Below, in pieces: positions 55,417 through 64,000 of a stretch of 64,000 nt of DNA. This DNA comes from Pseudomonas paeninsulae. GTDB taxonomy: Bacteria > Pseudomonadota > Gammaproteobacteria > Pseudomonadales > Pseudomonadaceae. Position 1 is the stretch's first letter; every line of letters starts with the position of its first letter. Position numbers and translations under genes: made by a program. The stretch covers positions 186,001 through 250,000 of the forward strand of contig NZ_CP141799.1 in assembly GCF_035621475.1 (NCBI RefSeq). Reading direction: 5' to 3'. The notes beneath the pieces are model-generated. The model saw only the letters and a program-made list of their open reading frames with translations, made no database searches and was not told where the DNA came from.

Positions 55417-55947
55417 TTACAACGGCTTGACGATGAACAGGCCGTGGTCGTGGCCTTCTTGCGAAGCACCGTAGACCTGTTCGGCCACTGTGCGGATCGA
55501 GCTGCCCTGGGCGGCCAGGATCTGATCCATGGCGCCGGCGAACCAGCCGGTAAACATGTAGTCGACCATGCGCCCGCACTGGCCGTAGACGTAGACGAAG
55601 GCCGAGTGATCCAGGCGCACCTCGCAGGTGCCTTTGTCGAGGTCGATCGACAGGGTCTTGAACAGGCCCCAGCCGCGTTGCGACAGGCGCTTCATGTAAT
55701 GCTCGAACACCGCCACACCAGACAAGCCGTGGCACTCGGCTTCTTTCTCACACCAATGCCAGGCGGACTTGTAGCCGGCCTTGTAGAGGATTTCGGCATA
55801 GGCGTCGGCGCCCAGCACTTCCTCGATGCCGATGTGGTTGTTGACGAAGAAATGCCGCGGCACATAGAGCATCGGCAAGGCGTCGGTGGTCCAGACGCCG
55901 GTTTCGCTGTCGACTTCGATGGGCATTTCGGGTGCGTGGGTGGCCAT
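55417..55947 (-). CDS. DUF5943-type protein of the dgc operon (PA5397-like), 176 aa
   Basis: MPIEVDSETGVWTTDALPML, YVPRHFFVNNHIGIEEVLGA, WCEKEAECHGLSGVAVFEHY: a soluble protein that regularly precedes dgcA in pseudomonads (PA5397-like by position). The pattern resembles 4-vinyl reductase / heme-NO-binding-like small-molecule domains (FVNNHIGIEEVLG, RGWGLFKTLSID), with Cys and His residues that might hold a ligand. No known activity. The ATG at 55947 has GGAG upstream. It ends 15 bases before dgcA. Confidence 0.75.
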   Translation of the reverse strand: MATHAPEMPIEVDSETGVWTTDALPMLYVPRHFFVNNHIGIEEVLGADAYAEILYKAGYKSAWHWCEKEAECHGLSGVAVFEHYMKRLSQRGWGLFKTLSIDLDKGTCEVRLDHSAFVYVYGQCGRMVDYMFTGWFAGAMDQILAAQGSSIRTVAEQVYGASQEGHDHGLFIVKPL

Positions 55948-56000
55948 GTGTGCAGACTCCAGAATTCGCTGACTTGTGTTGTCCGGCCGGTGGCCGGAGT

Positions 56001-56085
56001 GATGGGTATCGCTGCGCTCAACCCATCCTACGAAGGTGTTCGATGCGCTTTTGTAGGGTGGGTTAGCCGCAGGCGTAACCCACCA
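56001..56085. repeat. REP-like block between the dipeptidase gene and the DUF5943 gene
   Basis: GATGGGTATCGCTGCGCTCA followed by ACCCATC, then GTAGGGTGGGTTAGCCGC with AGGCGTAACCCACC. Both parts are close to sequences in the dgcA-dgcB gap (53188-53330), so the same compound repeat is present twice within 3 kb. Confidence 0.75.
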
Positions 56086-56113
56086 ACCGGACCGCAGGGC
56101 CGGCAGGGATCGA

Positions 56114-57091
56114 TCATTCGCCCCAGACGTCCTTGAGCACGCGGACCCAGTTCTCGCCCATGACCTTGCGCACGGTGCGCTCGGGCATGCCGCGCTTGAG
56201 CAGGGTCTCGGTGAGGTTGGGGAATTCACCGACAGTGCGGATGCCCAGCGGGTTGACGATTTTGCCGAAGCTGGTCAGGCGGCGGGCGTAGCCCTTGTCG
56301 TGGGTCAGCCACTCGAAGAAGTCCTGGCCGTGGCCCTGGGTGAAGTCGGTGCCGATACCGATGGCGTCTTCGCCGACGATATTCATCACGTACTCGATGG
56401 CCTCGGCGTAGTCGTCGATGGTCGAGTCGATGCCCTTGGCCAGGAAGGGCGCGAACATGGTCACGCCGACGAAGCCGCCGTGGTCGGCGATGAACTTCAG
56501 CTCGGCGTCGGACTTGTTGCGCGGGTGCTCTTTCAGCCCGGACGGCAGGCAATGCGAGTAGCACACGGCTTTCTTCGACTCGAGGATGACTTCCTCGGAC
56601 GTCTTGCTGCCGACGTGGGACAGGTCGCACATGATGCCGACCCGGTTCATCTCGGCGACGATCTCGCGGCCGAAGCCGGACAGGCCGCCGTCGCGCTCGT
56701 AGCAGCCGGTGCCAACCAGGTTCTGGGTGTTGTAGCACATCTGCACGATGCCCACGCCGAGCTGCTTGAACACCTCGACGTAGCCAATCTGGTCCTCGAA
56801 CGCGTGGGCGTTCTGGAAGCCGAAGAGGATGCCGGTCTTACCCTGGGCCTTGGCCGCGTGGATGTCGGCGGTGGTGCGTACCGGGATCACCAGGTCGCTG
56901 TTGTCGCGGATCAGCTTCTGACTGGCGGCGATGTTGTTGACCGTGGCCTGGAAACCTTCCCATACCGAAACCGTGCAATTGGCCGCGGTCAGGCCGCCCT
57001 TGCGCATGTCTTCGAACAGTTCACGGTTCCACTTGGCGATGATCAGGCCATCAATAACGATGCTGTCGGCGTGCACTTGTGCTGGGCTCAT
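56114..57091 (-). CDS. Membrane-dipeptidase-family zinc hydrolase (PA5396-like), 325 aa
   Basis: Renal-dipeptidase-fold metalloenzyme: DGLIIAKWNRELFEDMRKGG near the N-terminus (HxD replaced by other residues), FGFQNAHAFEDQIGYVEVF with the bridging-Glu region, MCDLSHVGSKTSEEVILESK, CYSHCLPSGLKEHPRNKSD, and GIGTDFTQGHGQDFFEW. First gene of the dgc operon in P. aeruginosa as well. The substrate in dimethylglycine catabolism is unknown. The ATG at 57091 has AAGGGGA upstream; the frame open to 57121 is not needed. Confidence 0.87.
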   Translation of the reverse strand: MSPAQVHADSIVIDGLIIAKWNRELFEDMRKGGLTAANCTVSVWEGFQATVNNIAASQKLIRDNSDLVIPVRTTADIHAAKAQGKTGILFGFQNAHAFEDQIGYVEVFKQLGVGIVQMCYNTQNLVGTGCYERDGGLSGFGREIVAEMNRVGIMCDLSHVGSKTSEEVILESKKAVCYSHCLPSGLKEHPRNKSDAELKFIADHGGFVGVTMFAPFLAKGIDSTIDDYAEAIEYVMNIVGEDAIGIGTDFTQGHGQDFFEWLTHDKGYARRLTSFGKIVNPLGIRTVGEFPNLTETLLKRGMPERTVRKVMGENWVRVLKDVWGE

Positions 57092-57115
57092 TCGGCTGTC
57101 CCCTTTGTCTGCTGT

Positions 57116-57135
57116 CGCCAAACCCGGTGTTGGCG
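57116..57135. promoter_or_regulatory. Inverted repeat upstream of the dipeptidase-dgc operon
   Basis: CGCCAA (57116-57121) and TTGGCG (57130-57135) flank an 8-base spacer, 25 bases before the start of the first dgc-operon gene. It might be an operator or part of a GbdR site; I cannot match it to a known consensus. Confidence 0.3.
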
Positions 57136-57292
57136 CTTTGTGGGGAGCATATCCCTGGGGGGCGGGGCGACCCGGTGCAAAAACGACTGGGGTATTGCCG
57201 AAAGCGTCAATGCCTGGTCGCGAACGGATAAGCCGTCGCCAAGGCCGCTTGTGTCGGATGGGCTTTCGCCCACCGACAGCCGCGCAGCGAAC

Positions 57293-57308
57293 GCGGGCTG
57301 AAGCCCGC
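57293..57308 (-). terminator. Hairpin after cdhR
   Basis: GCGGGCT and AGCCCGC pair around GA, immediately after the cdhR stop on the minus strand. The downstream sequence is not T-rich, so termination would be weak; it may equally be a REP-like unit. Confidence 0.45.
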
Positions 57309-57310
57309 TC

Positions 57311-58267
57311 TTAAGGGAGTGAGGCCGCCGGATGCTCGTGACGATCCTGGCTGGGGCACGTGGCGAAGCGCACGCGGTAGCAGCGGGAGAAATACGAGGA
57401 GGATTCGAAGCCGCAGGCCAGGCCGACCTCCAGCACGCTCAGGTCGGTCTGGCGCAGCAGCTGGCGCGCCTTGTCCAGGCGCAGGGCCAGGTAGAAGTTG
57501 GACGGGGTTTCGTTCAGGTGCTGGCGGAACAGGCGTTCCAGCTGGCGCGGGGTGACCTTGATCAGTTCGGCGAGTTGCTGGGAACTGAGTGGTTCTTCGC
57601 TGTGGCGCTGCATTTCACCGATGACCTGTACCAGCTTCTTGTTGTGCACGTCATAGCGGCTGGCGATCTGCATGCGCTGATGATCCTGGCGCGTGCGGAT
57701 GCGGCCGAGGACGAATTGCTCGGACACCGCCAGCGCCAGCGCTTCACCGTGGTCGCGGTCGATCAGGGTGAGCATCAGGTCGAGGCTGGCGGTGCCGCCG
57801 GCGCTGGTGATGCGCTTACCGTCGATTTCGAACAATTCCTGGGTGACCGTCAAGCGTGGATAGCGCTCCTGAAAGGCTTCGATGGCTTCCCAGTGCAGGG
57901 TCAGCTGCTGCCCGGCAAACAGCCCGGCTTCGGCCAGGACGAAGCTGCCGGTGTCGATGCCGCCCAGGGTTGCCCCTTCACGCTCGACCCGATGCAGCCA
58001 CAGTGACAGGCGGTGGTCGAAAGTCGCCAGGGGCTGGAAGCCGGCGACCACGAACAGGCTGTCGCCGGCCGCCGGCAGCTCCAGGGCGGTATCGACGTTG
58101 AGCGACATGCCGTTGCTGGCCTCCACCGCGGCGCCATCCAGGCTGAGCAGGCGCCAGCGATAGAGCTCGCCGCGAAAGCGATTGGCCACGCGCAACGGCT
58201 CGATGGCCGACATCAGGCCCATCATGGAAAAGCCGGGCAGCAGGAGAAAGCACAGGGTCTGGGGCAT
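57311..58267 (-). CDS. cdhR: Carnitine regulator CdhR (DJ-1/PfpI plus AraC), 318 aa
   Basis: Paralogue of GbdR. Residues 5-175 are a DJ-1/PfpI-like sensor (CFLLLPGFSMMGLMSAIEPL, with GGIDTGSFVLAEAGLFAGQQ, where GbdR has Cys at the elbow and CdhR has Asp-Thr). Residues 210-305 are two AraC helix-turn-helix units (LAELIKVTPRQLERLFRQHL, VLEVGLACGFESSSYFSRCY). In P. aeruginosa CdhR activates the caiX-cdh genes with carnitine. It is divergent from caiX here, with direct repeats in the gap. Confidence 0.91.
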   Translation of the reverse strand: MPQTLCFLLLPGFSMMGLMSAIEPLRVANRFRGELYRWRLLSLDGAAVEASNGMSLNVDTALELPAAGDSLFVVAGFQPLATFDHRLSLWLHRVEREGATLGGIDTGSFVLAEAGLFAGQQLTLHWEAIEAFQERYPRLTVTQELFEIDGKRITSAGGTASLDLMLTLIDRDHGEALALAVSEQFVLGRIRTRQDHQRMQIASRYDVHNKKLVQVIGEMQRHSEEPLSSQQLAELIKVTPRQLERLFRQHLNETPSNFYLALRLDKARQLLRQTDLSVLEVGLACGFESSSYFSRCYRVRFATCPSQDRHEHPAASLP

Positions 58268-58287
58268 GGCTGGGTTCCGCGAAGGCT

Positions 58288-58360
58288 GGTCGTTACTAAA
58301 AGGCAGAAGAGTTCTCAGTACAAGCAATAAGGTCGTTACTGTTCAACAGCTGGTCGTTCT
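58288..58360. promoter_or_regulatory. Three direct repeats in the cdhR-caiX promoter region
   Basis: GGTCGTTACT at 58288-58297 and 58331-58340, and GGTCGTTCT at 58352-58360. Start-to-start spacings are 43 and 21 bases, about four and two helical turns, so all three lie on one face of the DNA. This is typical for AraC-family activators and fits CdhR (or GbdR). Confidence 0.6.
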
Positions 58361-58491
58361 AGTTCGTTTTTTACCCGGTAGCGCTGCGTAATCTGACCCC
58401 ATCGGGCGCACTCAGGCCTGAGTACGGGACGGGGTGTCAGCGCCCCGGGATAACAACAAGGAAAACCCTAACGCCATACGAGGGCGCATTG

Positions 58492-59430
58492 ATGAAAAGT
58501 TTCAAGGTAATCGCCGGTTGCTGTTTGCTCGGTCTGTTCAGCTCGTCGCTATTGGCCGCCGAACAGGCCAGCTGCCAGAAGGCACGCATCGGCATGGTTG
58601 GCTGGACCGACGTGGTCGCCACTACCGCCGTGGCCAGTACCCTGCTCGAAGGCCTGGGCTATGCAACCACCCAGACCCAAGCTTCACAGCAGATTGTCTT
58701 TTCCGGCATCCAGCGTGACCAACTCGACTTCTTCCTCGGTTACTGGAAGCCGTTGATGGACGACAACATTGCGCCGTTTCTCGCCAAGAAGTCGGTCCGG
58801 GTGCTCAGCGAGCCGGGTCTCTCCGATGGCATCTCCAGCCTGGCGGTGCCCAGCTATACCGCCGAGGCGGGCCTGAAAACCTACGCCGATATCGCTAAAT
58901 TCAGGGAGCAACTGGACGGCAAGATCTATGGCATCGATCCGGGTACCGGGGCCAACACCACGATCCAGAAGATGATCGACAGCAACCAGTTCGGCCTCGG
59001 CGGTTTCGAGCTGATCGAGTCGAGCGAGTCGGCCATGCTCGCCGCGGTCAGCCGTGCGGCGCGGAGCAAGAAGCCGGTGGTGTTCTTCGGCTGGGCACCA
59101 CACCCGATGAACATCAAGATGGACGTTACCTACCTGACTGGCAGTGAGGACGTATTCGGCGCCGATGAAGGTCTGGCCACCGTCTGGACCGTCACCGCGC
59201 CAGACTATGCGCAGCGCTGCCCCAATATCGACCGTCTGCTGACCAATCTGCGCTTCACCGCCGCCCAGGAGGGTCAGATGATGGCGCCGATCATGGACCG
59301 CGAAGAGCCCAAGGACGTCGCGCGCAAGTGGCTGAAGGAAAACCCGCAGGAGCTGAGCAAGTTCCTGGCCGGGGTGACCACCTTCGATGGCAAGGATGGC
59401 GTCGCCGCCGTGCAGGCCGCGCTCAAGTAA
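58492..59430 (+). CDS. caiX: Carnitine-binding periplasmic protein CaiX, 312 aa
   Basis: Signal peptide ([20 protein letters not shown]), then the CaiX/CbcX-group start [20 protein letters not shown] and [20 protein letters not shown], with the second Cys in [17 protein letters not shown]. The position beside cdhR and before cdhC-cdhA is that of P. aeruginosa caiX. It lacks its own permease and should use CbcVW. The ATG at 58492 is preferred; a TTG one codon upstream is in frame. Confidence 0.91.
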   Translation: MKSFKVIAGCCLLGLFSSSLLAAEQASCQKARIGMVGWTDVVATTAVASTLLEGLGYATTQTQASQQIVFSGIQRDQLDFFLGYWKPLMDDNIAPFLAKKSVRVLSEPGLSDGISSLAVPSYTAEAGLKTYADIAKFREQLDGKIYGIDPGTGANTTIQKMIDSNQFGLGGFELIESSESAMLAAVSRAARSKKPVVFFGWAPHPMNIKMDVTYLTGSEDVFGADEGLATVWTVTAPDYAQRCPNIDRLLTNLRFTAAQEGQMMAPIMDREEPKDVARKWLKENPQELSKFLAGVTTFDGKDGVAAVQAALK

Positions 59431-59527
59431 GACCGGCTCGTTCCACACATTCCCCGATCAATCGCCGTGTCGTGCGCCCCTCCTGGGCGCCCGGCACCCA
59501 TTCGCCTCGAATAAGGATGGAAACTCC

Positions 59528-60415
59528 ATGAACTACGAAGTCATAGTCACCTGTGCAGTCACCGGCGCCGGCGATACCGTTGGCCGTCATCCGGCCATTC
59601 CGGTCACCCCCAAGCAAATCGCCGACGCCGCCATCGAAGCCGCCAAGGCCGGTGCCACCGTCGCCCACTGCCATGTACGTGACCCCAAGACCGGCAAGGG
59701 CAGTCGTGACGTGGCGCTGTACCGCGAGGTGGTCGAGCGCATCCGCGAGAGCGACACCGACGTGATCATCAACCTCACCGCCGGTATGGGCGGTGACCTG
59801 GAGATCGGTCCGGGCGAGCAGCCCATGGAGTTTGGTAATGGCTCCGACCTGGTCGGCCCGTTGACCCGCCTGGCGCATATCGAGGAGCTGCGCCCGGAGA
59901 TCTGCACCCTGGACTGCGGCACCCTGAATTTCGGTGACGGTGACTACATCTACGTCGCCACCCCGGCGCAACTGCGTGCCGGTGCCAAGCGCATCACCGA
60001 GCTGGGGGTCAAGGCCGAGCTGGAAATCTTCGACACCGGTCACCTGTGGTTCGCCAAGCAGATGATGAAGGAAGGCCTGCTGGACGATCCGATCTTCCAG
60101 ATCTGCCTGGGCATCCCATGGGGCGCTCCGGCCGACACCACCACCATGAAGGCCATGGCCGACAACCTGCCGGCGGGCGCCACCTGGGCCGGCTTCGGTA
60201 TCGGTCGCCTGCAGATGCCGATGGCCGCCCAAGCCATGCTGCTCGGTGGTCACGTGCGGGTCGGCCTGGAAGACAACATCTGGCTGGACAAAGGCGTACC
60301 GGCGACCAACGGCAGCCTGGTCGAACGCGTCGTCGAAATCATCCAGCGCCTCGGCGGCAGGGTTCTGACCCCGGCCGAAGGCCGCGCCAAGATGAAGCTC
60401 AAGCCGCGCGGCTGA
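59528..60415 (+). CDS. cdhC: Dehydrocarnitine cleavage enzyme CdhC (BKACE family), 295 aa
   Basis: Beta-keto-acid cleavage enzyme: 3-dehydrocarnitine plus acetyl-CoA gives betainyl-CoA and acetoacetate. The family core is [37 protein letters not shown] with its zinc-binding His pair, [20 protein letters not shown], and the later [18 protein letters not shown]-barrel, zinc-dependent, cytosolic. Starts 97 bases after caiX. Confidence 0.92.
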   Translation: MNYEVIVTCAVTGAGDTVGRHPAIPVTPKQIADAAIEAAKAGATVAHCHVRDPKTGKGSRDVALYREVVERIRESDTDVIINLTAGMGGDLEIGPGEQPMEFGNGSDLVGPLTRLAHIEELRPEICTLDCGTLNFGDGDYIYVATPAQLRAGAKRITELGVKAELEIFDTGHLWFAKQMMKEGLLDDPIFQICLGIPWGAPADTTTMKAMADNLPAGATWAGFGIGRLQMPMAAQAMLLGGHVRVGLEDNIWLDKGVPATNGSLVERVVEIIQRLGGRVLTPAEGRAKMKLKPRG

Positions 60416-60426
60416 GGTGATCTAGA

Positions 60427-60448
60427 CGGGGCGATCGCGGTCGCCCCG
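60427..60448 (+). terminator. Hairpin between cdhC and cdhA
   Basis: CGGGGCGA (60427-60434) and TCGCCCCG (60441-60448) are perfect 8-bp arms with a 6-base loop, 12 bases after the cdhC stop. The following bases GACTTATTC hold few T, so it may attenuate rather than end the transcript, or protect the caiX-cdhC message. Confidence 0.5.
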
Positions 60449-60533
60449 GACTTATTCGCAGCCCGGATAGCATCCCAAACAAATTGAATCGCCCCGCCCG
60501 AATCCAATTCGGGCAAGCCAAGCAGGAGCCATC

Positions 60534-61499
60534 ATGGCCTTTGTCACCGAACTGAAAACCTTCGCCGCCCTCGGCACCGGCGTGATCGGCGCCGGCTGGA
60601 TCGCCCGCGCCCTGGCCCATGGCCTCGACGTTGTGGCCTGGGACCCGGCGCCCGGCGCCGAAGCGGCGCTGCGTGAGCGCATCGCCAACGCCTGGCCGGC
60701 ACTCAAGCAGCAGGGCCTGGTGCCCGGTGCTTCGCCCGAGCGCCTGCGTTTCGTCGACAGCATCGACGAGTGTGTGAAGAACGCCGACTTCATCCAGGAA
60801 AGCGCTCCCGAGCGTCTGGAGCTGAAGCTCGACCTGCATGCGAAGATCAGCGCCGCGGCGCGGCCCAACGTGCTGATCGGTTCGAGCACCTCGGGGCTGT
60901 TGCCCAGCGAGTTCTACGCCGACGCCGTGCACCCCGAGCGCTGTGTGGTCGGTCACCCGTTCAACCCGGTGTATCTGTTGCCGCTGGTGGAAGTGGTTGG
61001 CGGCCAGAAGACCGCGCCGGAAGCCGTTCAGGCCGCCATTCAGGTGTATACCAGCCTGGGCATGCGCCCGCTGCACGTGCGCAAGGAAGTACCGGGCTTT
61101 ATCGCCGACCGCTTGCTCGAGGCGTTGTGGCGCGAGTCGCTGCACCTGGTTAACGACGGCGTCGCCACCACCGGCGAGATCGACGATGCGATCCGCTTCG
61201 GTGCCGGCCTGCGTTGGTCGTTCATGGGCAGCTTCCTGACCTACACCCTGGCCGGCGGCAATGCCGGCATGCGCCACTTCATGGCCCAGTTCGGCCCGGC
61301 GCTGAAACTGCCCTGGACCTATCTGGAAGCGCCGGAATTAACTGACGGCCTGATCGACAGCGTGGTCGAAGGCACCACAGAGCAACAAGGCCAGCGCAGC
61401 ATCGCCGAGCTGGAGCGCTACCGTGATGACTGCCTGATGGCGGTGATGGACGCGATCAAGACAACCAAGGCCAAGCACGGCTTCGACTTCGCCGATTAA
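60534..61499 (+). CDS. cdhA: L-carnitine 3-dehydrogenase CdhA, 321 aa
   Basis: NAD-dependent oxidation of L-carnitine to 3-dehydrocarnitine. 3-hydroxyacyl-CoA-dehydrogenase fold: Rossmann [20 protein letters not shown] (residues 13-32), [29 protein letters not shown], catalytic His in [20 protein letters not shown] and the C-terminal helical part. GGAG precedes the ATG at 60534. Feeds CdhC. Confidence 0.93.
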   Translation: MAFVTELKTFAALGTGVIGAGWIARALAHGLDVVAWDPAPGAEAALRERIANAWPALKQQGLVPGASPERLRFVDSIDECVKNADFIQESAPERLELKLDLHAKISAAARPNVLIGSSTSGLLPSEFYADAVHPERCVVGHPFNPVYLLPLVEVVGGQKTAPEAVQAAIQVYTSLGMRPLHVRKEVPGFIADRLLEALWRESLHLVNDGVATTGEIDDAIRFGAGLRWSFMGSFLTYTLAGGNAGMRHFMAQFGPALKLPWTYLEAPELTDGLIDSVVEGTTEQQGQRSIAELERYRDDCLMAVMDAIKTTKAKHGFDFAD

Positions 61500-61506
61500 C
61501 CTGCGC

Positions 61507-61531
61507 GGCCCCTGGATTGAATCCAGGGGCC
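61507..61531 (+). terminator. Hairpin after cdhA
   Basis: GGCCCCTGGATT and AATCCAGGGGCC are perfect 12-bp arms around one base (the real loop would be larger), 8 bases after the cdhA stop. No T-tract follows; partial terminator or 3'-end stabiliser. Confidence 0.5.
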
Positions 61532-61586
61532 GGCTCGGCAGTTGCAACGCGGTGTTACCACGCGCATTTCTGATGCGGGAGGCGTG

Positions 61587-62369
61587 ATGTTTCAGGATCT
61601 GCAACAACAGCGAGTGATGATCACTGCCGGTGCCTCGGGTATCGGCCGGGCGACGGCCCTGGCGTTTCTCGCCGCCGGCGCCCGGGTGCATATCTGCGAT
61701 ATCAATGCTCAGGCGCTGGAAGCGCTGCTCAGCGAACATCCGCAGCTCAGCGGCTCGCTGATCGACGTCGGCGACGAGGCTCAGGTCGAGCGTTTTTTCA
61801 GCGAGGGCCTGGATGCCTTGGGCGGAATCGACGTGCTGGTCAACAATGCCGGTATCGCCGGTCCTGCCGGCCACCTCGAAGGGCTCGACAGCCTGGCTTG
61901 GCGCAGCACCTTCGACGTCAACCTGCACTCCACCTTCTACTGCTGCAAGCTCGCGCTACCGCTGATGAAGGCAGCACGCAGCGGCTGCATCATCAACATT
62001 TCCTCCAGCGCTGGGATCATGGGCTACCCGTTGCGCACGGCCTATGCCGCGGCGAAGTGGGCTGTCACCGGGCTGAGTAAATCCCTGGCCATGGAGGTGG
62101 GCGAGTTCGGTATCCGGGTCAACGCCATCTGCCCAGGCTCGATCAGTGGCGCGCGCATGGACGGGGTGATCGAGCGCGAGGCCAAGGCCAGCGGTAAGCG
62201 CGCGGATGACGTGCGGGCCGCCTACGTCAGCCAATGCTCGCTGAAGACCTTCATCGACCCCGAGGACATCGCCGCCATGATCCTGTTCCTGAGCTCCAAG
62301 GCTGGCGCCAAGATCACCGGCCAAGCCCTGAGCGTCGACGGTGACACCCATACCTTGGCCAATGCCTGA
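61587..62369 (+). CDS. Short-chain dehydrogenase/reductase, 260 aa
   Basis: Classical SDR: TAGASGIGRATALAF (cofactor loop, residues 12-26), VHICDINAQAL (Asp suggesting NAD), NNAGIAGP, catalytic Ser in NISSSAGIMG and Tyr-x3-Lys in TAYAAAKWAV. The ATG at 61587 follows GGGAGG. It sits between cdhA and the thioesterase gene, so a carnitine- or butyrobetaine-related alcohol/ketone is likely, possibly D-carnitine or another beta-hydroxy betaine. The substrate cannot be read from sequence. Confidence 0.88.
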   Translation: MFQDLQQQRVMITAGASGIGRATALAFLAAGARVHICDINAQALEALLSEHPQLSGSLIDVGDEAQVERFFSEGLDALGGIDVLVNNAGIAGPAGHLEGLDSLAWRSTFDVNLHSTFYCCKLALPLMKAARSGCIINISSSAGIMGYPLRTAYAAAKWAVTGLSKSLAMEVGEFGIRVNAICPGSISGARMDGVIEREAKASGKRADDVRAAYVSQCSLKTFIDPEDIAAMILFLSSKAGAKITGQALSVDGDTHTLANA

Positions 62370-62444
62370 GCCCCGCACCGGCATTTAGTCCAACTATTAC
62401 CACGCCGTGCGGCAAGCCGCCGCCCGGCCCCAGGAGCCTAACCG

Positions 62445-62933
62445 ATGTCCAGCGCTCAACCCCTGACCACTTACCAGACCGAGATCCTTGCGGAGTGGGT
62501 GGATTACAACGGCCATCTGCGTGATGCCTTCTACCTGTTGGTCTTCAGCTTCGCCACCGACGCGCTGATGGATCAGCTGGGCCTCGACGAAGCGGGTCGC
62601 ACGCGCACCGGGCATACCCTGTATACCCTGGAGTGCCACCTGAACTACCTCGACGAGGTCAAGCTGGGTGAGGCGGTCGAAGTGCGCACTCAACTGCTGG
62701 CTCACGACCGTAAACGTATGCACATCCACCATAGCCTGCACCGGGTAGGTGTGGCCGCTGCGCTGGCCGAGAGCGAGCAGATGTTGATGAACATCGACAC
62801 CCGCACTTCGCGCTCGGCGACCTTCGACGAGCAGGTGCTGCAGCAGGTACTGGCGCTAGGCGAGGCTCATCGTGATCTGCCGTCCCCCGCTTGCGTTGGC
62901 CGGGTGATCGGCCTGCCGCAGGCCAGGGCATAG
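62445..62933 (+). CDS. cdhB: Betainyl-CoA thioesterase CdhB (hotdog fold), 162 aa
   Basis: Hydrolyses betainyl-CoA to glycine betaine and CoA. Hotdog fold of the 4-hydroxybenzoyl-CoA-thioesterase type with EWVDYNGHLRDAFYLLVFSF, where Asp/Asn-Gly-His is the usual catalytic start, then LECHLNYLDEVKLGEAVEV and RKRMHIHHSLHRVG. GGAG precedes the ATG. Assignment as CdhB rests on length and on co-location with cdhA and cdhC. Confidence 0.85.
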   Translation: MSSAQPLTTYQTEILAEWVDYNGHLRDAFYLLVFSFATDALMDQLGLDEAGRTRTGHTLYTLECHLNYLDEVKLGEAVEVRTQLLAHDRKRMHIHHSLHRVGVAAALAESEQMLMNIDTRTSRSATFDEQVLQQVLALGEAHRDLPSPACVGRVIGLPQARA

Positions 62934-63013
62934 ACCCGCGGTCGAGCCTGGGTCCTTCTATCCCAGCAGCGTGAACAACCACACTATTTGAAGCATCCCG
63001 CCAGGAGATCGCC

Positions 63014-64000
63014 ATGAACGCTGTAGACCCCTCCCTCGACGCTGCGCCAATCGCCGATTGGCGCAGCTACCCGATCAGTGCCGGCCTGGTTGGCCTTAGC
63101 TCCACTAGCGACACCCTGGAGGTCACCTGGAGCGATGCTCGAACCAGCCCCTTCCATCACCAGTGGCTGCGTGACAACTGCACCTGCAGCCAGTGCGTCT
63201 ACAGTGTGACCCGCGAGCAGCTGTTCGAGATCGTCGATGTGCCGCCAGAACTGCATCCCCAGCGCACCCGCATCGACCAACAGGGGCACCTGCTGATCGA
63301 CTGGCAGGATGGTCACCACAGCCGCTTCCATCCCGGCTGGTTGCGCGCCCATGCCTACGACGACGCCTCACGGGCCGAGCGTCGCGCGCTGCGCCCACAG
63401 AGCCGTTTGTGGGGTGCCGAGATGAGCGAGCAACTGCCGCAGTTCGACTACCAGGCGGTGATGGAAGATGACGCCGCGCTGCTGCAGTGGCTGCTGGCGG
63501 TGCGTGACATCGGCCTGACCCAGCTACGCGGTGTGCCGACCTCCGAGGACGTCTTGCCAGTGCTCGCCAAGCGCATCTCCTTCATTCGCCAGAGCAACTT
63601 CGGCGTGCTGTTCGATGTGCAGTCCAAGGCCGACGCCGACAGCAATGCCTACACCTCCTTCAACCTGCCGCTGCACACCGACCTGCCGACCCGCGAGTTG
63701 CAGCCGGGTCTGCAGTTTCTGCATTGCCTGGTCAACGATGCCACGGGCGGTGAGAGTGTCTTCGTCGACGGCTTCGCCATCGCCGCGGCCTTACAGCAGG
63801 AGGCGCCTGAGCTGTTCCAAATCCTCTGTGACACGCCCATCGAGTTCCGCAACAGGAGCCGCACCAGCGATTACCACCGTATGGCGCCGATCATCGGCCT
63901 GGATGCCTACGGCGTGATCAGTGAGATCCGCATGGGCAACTTCCTGCGGGGCGCCTTCGATGCACCGGCAGAGCGCATGCCGGCGCTGTATAGCGCTTAC
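63014..64000 (+). CDS. Gamma-butyrobetaine dioxygenase-like protein (3' end outside window)
   Basis: Fe(II)/2-oxoglutarate dioxygenase converting gamma-butyrobetaine to L-carnitine. The visible 329 residues contain an N-terminal zinc-type domain with a Cys pair (WLRDNCTCSQCVYS) as in BBOX1, then the dioxygenase domain with the iron-binding HxD in NLPLHTDLPTRELQPGLQFL. The ATG at 63014 has AGGAGA 6 bases upstream. The distal iron His lies beyond the window end. It is the next gene after cdhB on the same strand and feeds CdhA. It needs molecular oxygen. Confidence 0.87.
   Translation, partial: MNAVDPSLDAAPIADWRSYPISAGLVGLSSTSDTLEVTWSDARTSPFHHQWLRDNCTCSQCVYSVTREQLFEIVDVPPELHPQRTRIDQQGHLLIDWQDGHHSRFHPGWLRAHAYDDASRAERRALRPQSRLWGAEMSEQLPQFDYQAVMEDDAALLQWLLAVRDIGLTQLRGVPTSEDVLPVLAKRISFIRQSNFGVLFDVQSKADADSNAYTSFNLPLHTDLPTRELQPGLQFLHCLVNDATGGESVFVDGFAIAAALQQEAPELFQILCDTPIEFRNRSRTSDYHRMAPIIGLDAYGVISEIRMGNFLRGAFDAPAERMPALYSAY

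Noticed and set aside
53167..56136. 989-codon open frame on the plus strand
   Set aside because: Antisense shadow of dgcA and the DUF5943 gene; His/Val/Asp-rich composition typical of such shadows.

Overview
The window is GC-rich, densely coded DNA of Pseudomonas type. The evidence is the gene set and order: cbcVWX, sdaB and gbdR, the dgcA-dgcB-etfA-etfB block, and the cdhR / caiX-cdhC-cdhA carnitine block all correspond to clusters I know from Pseudomonas aeruginosa (around PA5376-PA5401). The btuB-cobO-cobB-bluB-cobD-cobC-cobQ-cobP-cobU-cobV run matches the cobalamin cluster that in P. aeruginosa lies far away (around PA1271-PA1281). I cannot name the species. Here the cobalamin cluster and a corrinoid methyltransferase cluster lie between gbdR and the dgc genes, so the whole 64 kb reads as one quaternary-amine / one-carbon / vitamin B12 island.

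Layout. 1-4.8 kb: start of a SulP permease, two small unknown genes, and a VTT/DedA-like membrane gene cut by an IS21-family element (2001-4638) with a 6-bp target duplication. 5.1-11 kb: quaternary-amine uptake, with one ABC core (cbcV, cbcW) and three binding proteins. 11.3-14.3 kb: serine dehydratase and the regulator GbdR. 14.4-28.3 kb: a methyltransferase, a GFA protein, then mttB-folD-purU on the minus strand, diverging from corrinoid protein - DUF1638 - virulence-factor-family - metV - metF - mtgA-type - ramA-type - hyuA-type on the plus strand. 28.4-31.1 kb: btuFCD. 31.4-48.6 kb: two near-identical cobalamin riboswitches, one before a periplasmic CobN-like / TolQ-like / DUF2149 trio and one before btuB and eleven further genes that include the late cobalamin pathway. 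48.7-57.1 kb: dimethylglycine demethylase with its ETF and accessory genes. 57.3-64 kb: carnitine regulon and the start of a gamma-butyrobetaine dioxygenase.

How it may work together. Gamma-butyrobetaine goes to carnitine (dioxygenase), then 3-dehydrocarnitine (CdhA), betainyl-CoA (CdhC) and glycine betaine (CdhB). Removal of the first methyl of a quaternary amine could be done here without oxygen by MttB plus its corrinoid protein. The methyl would pass to tetrahydrofolate (MtgA type) and be oxidised by MetF/MetV, FolD and PurU to formate. DgcAB with EtfAB then takes dimethylglycine to sarcosine, and SdaB handles serine further down. The adjacent B12 genes would supply the cofactor.

Main points of interest: (i) a perfect FNR/Anr-type box and a 24-bp palindrome in the mttB / corrinoid-protein divergent promoter, suggesting low-oxygen control; (ii) a signal-peptide-bearing, membrane-anchored CobN paralogue with an ExbB/ExbD-like pair under a B12 riboswitch; (iii) a REP-like palindrome inserted exactly in an apical loop of one of the two riboswitches; (iv) a decayed btuD copy between the ramA-like and hyuA-like genes; (v) several palindromic elements that supply stop codons or sit at gene ends. 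Functions come from motif recognition and family knowledge; no search was run.
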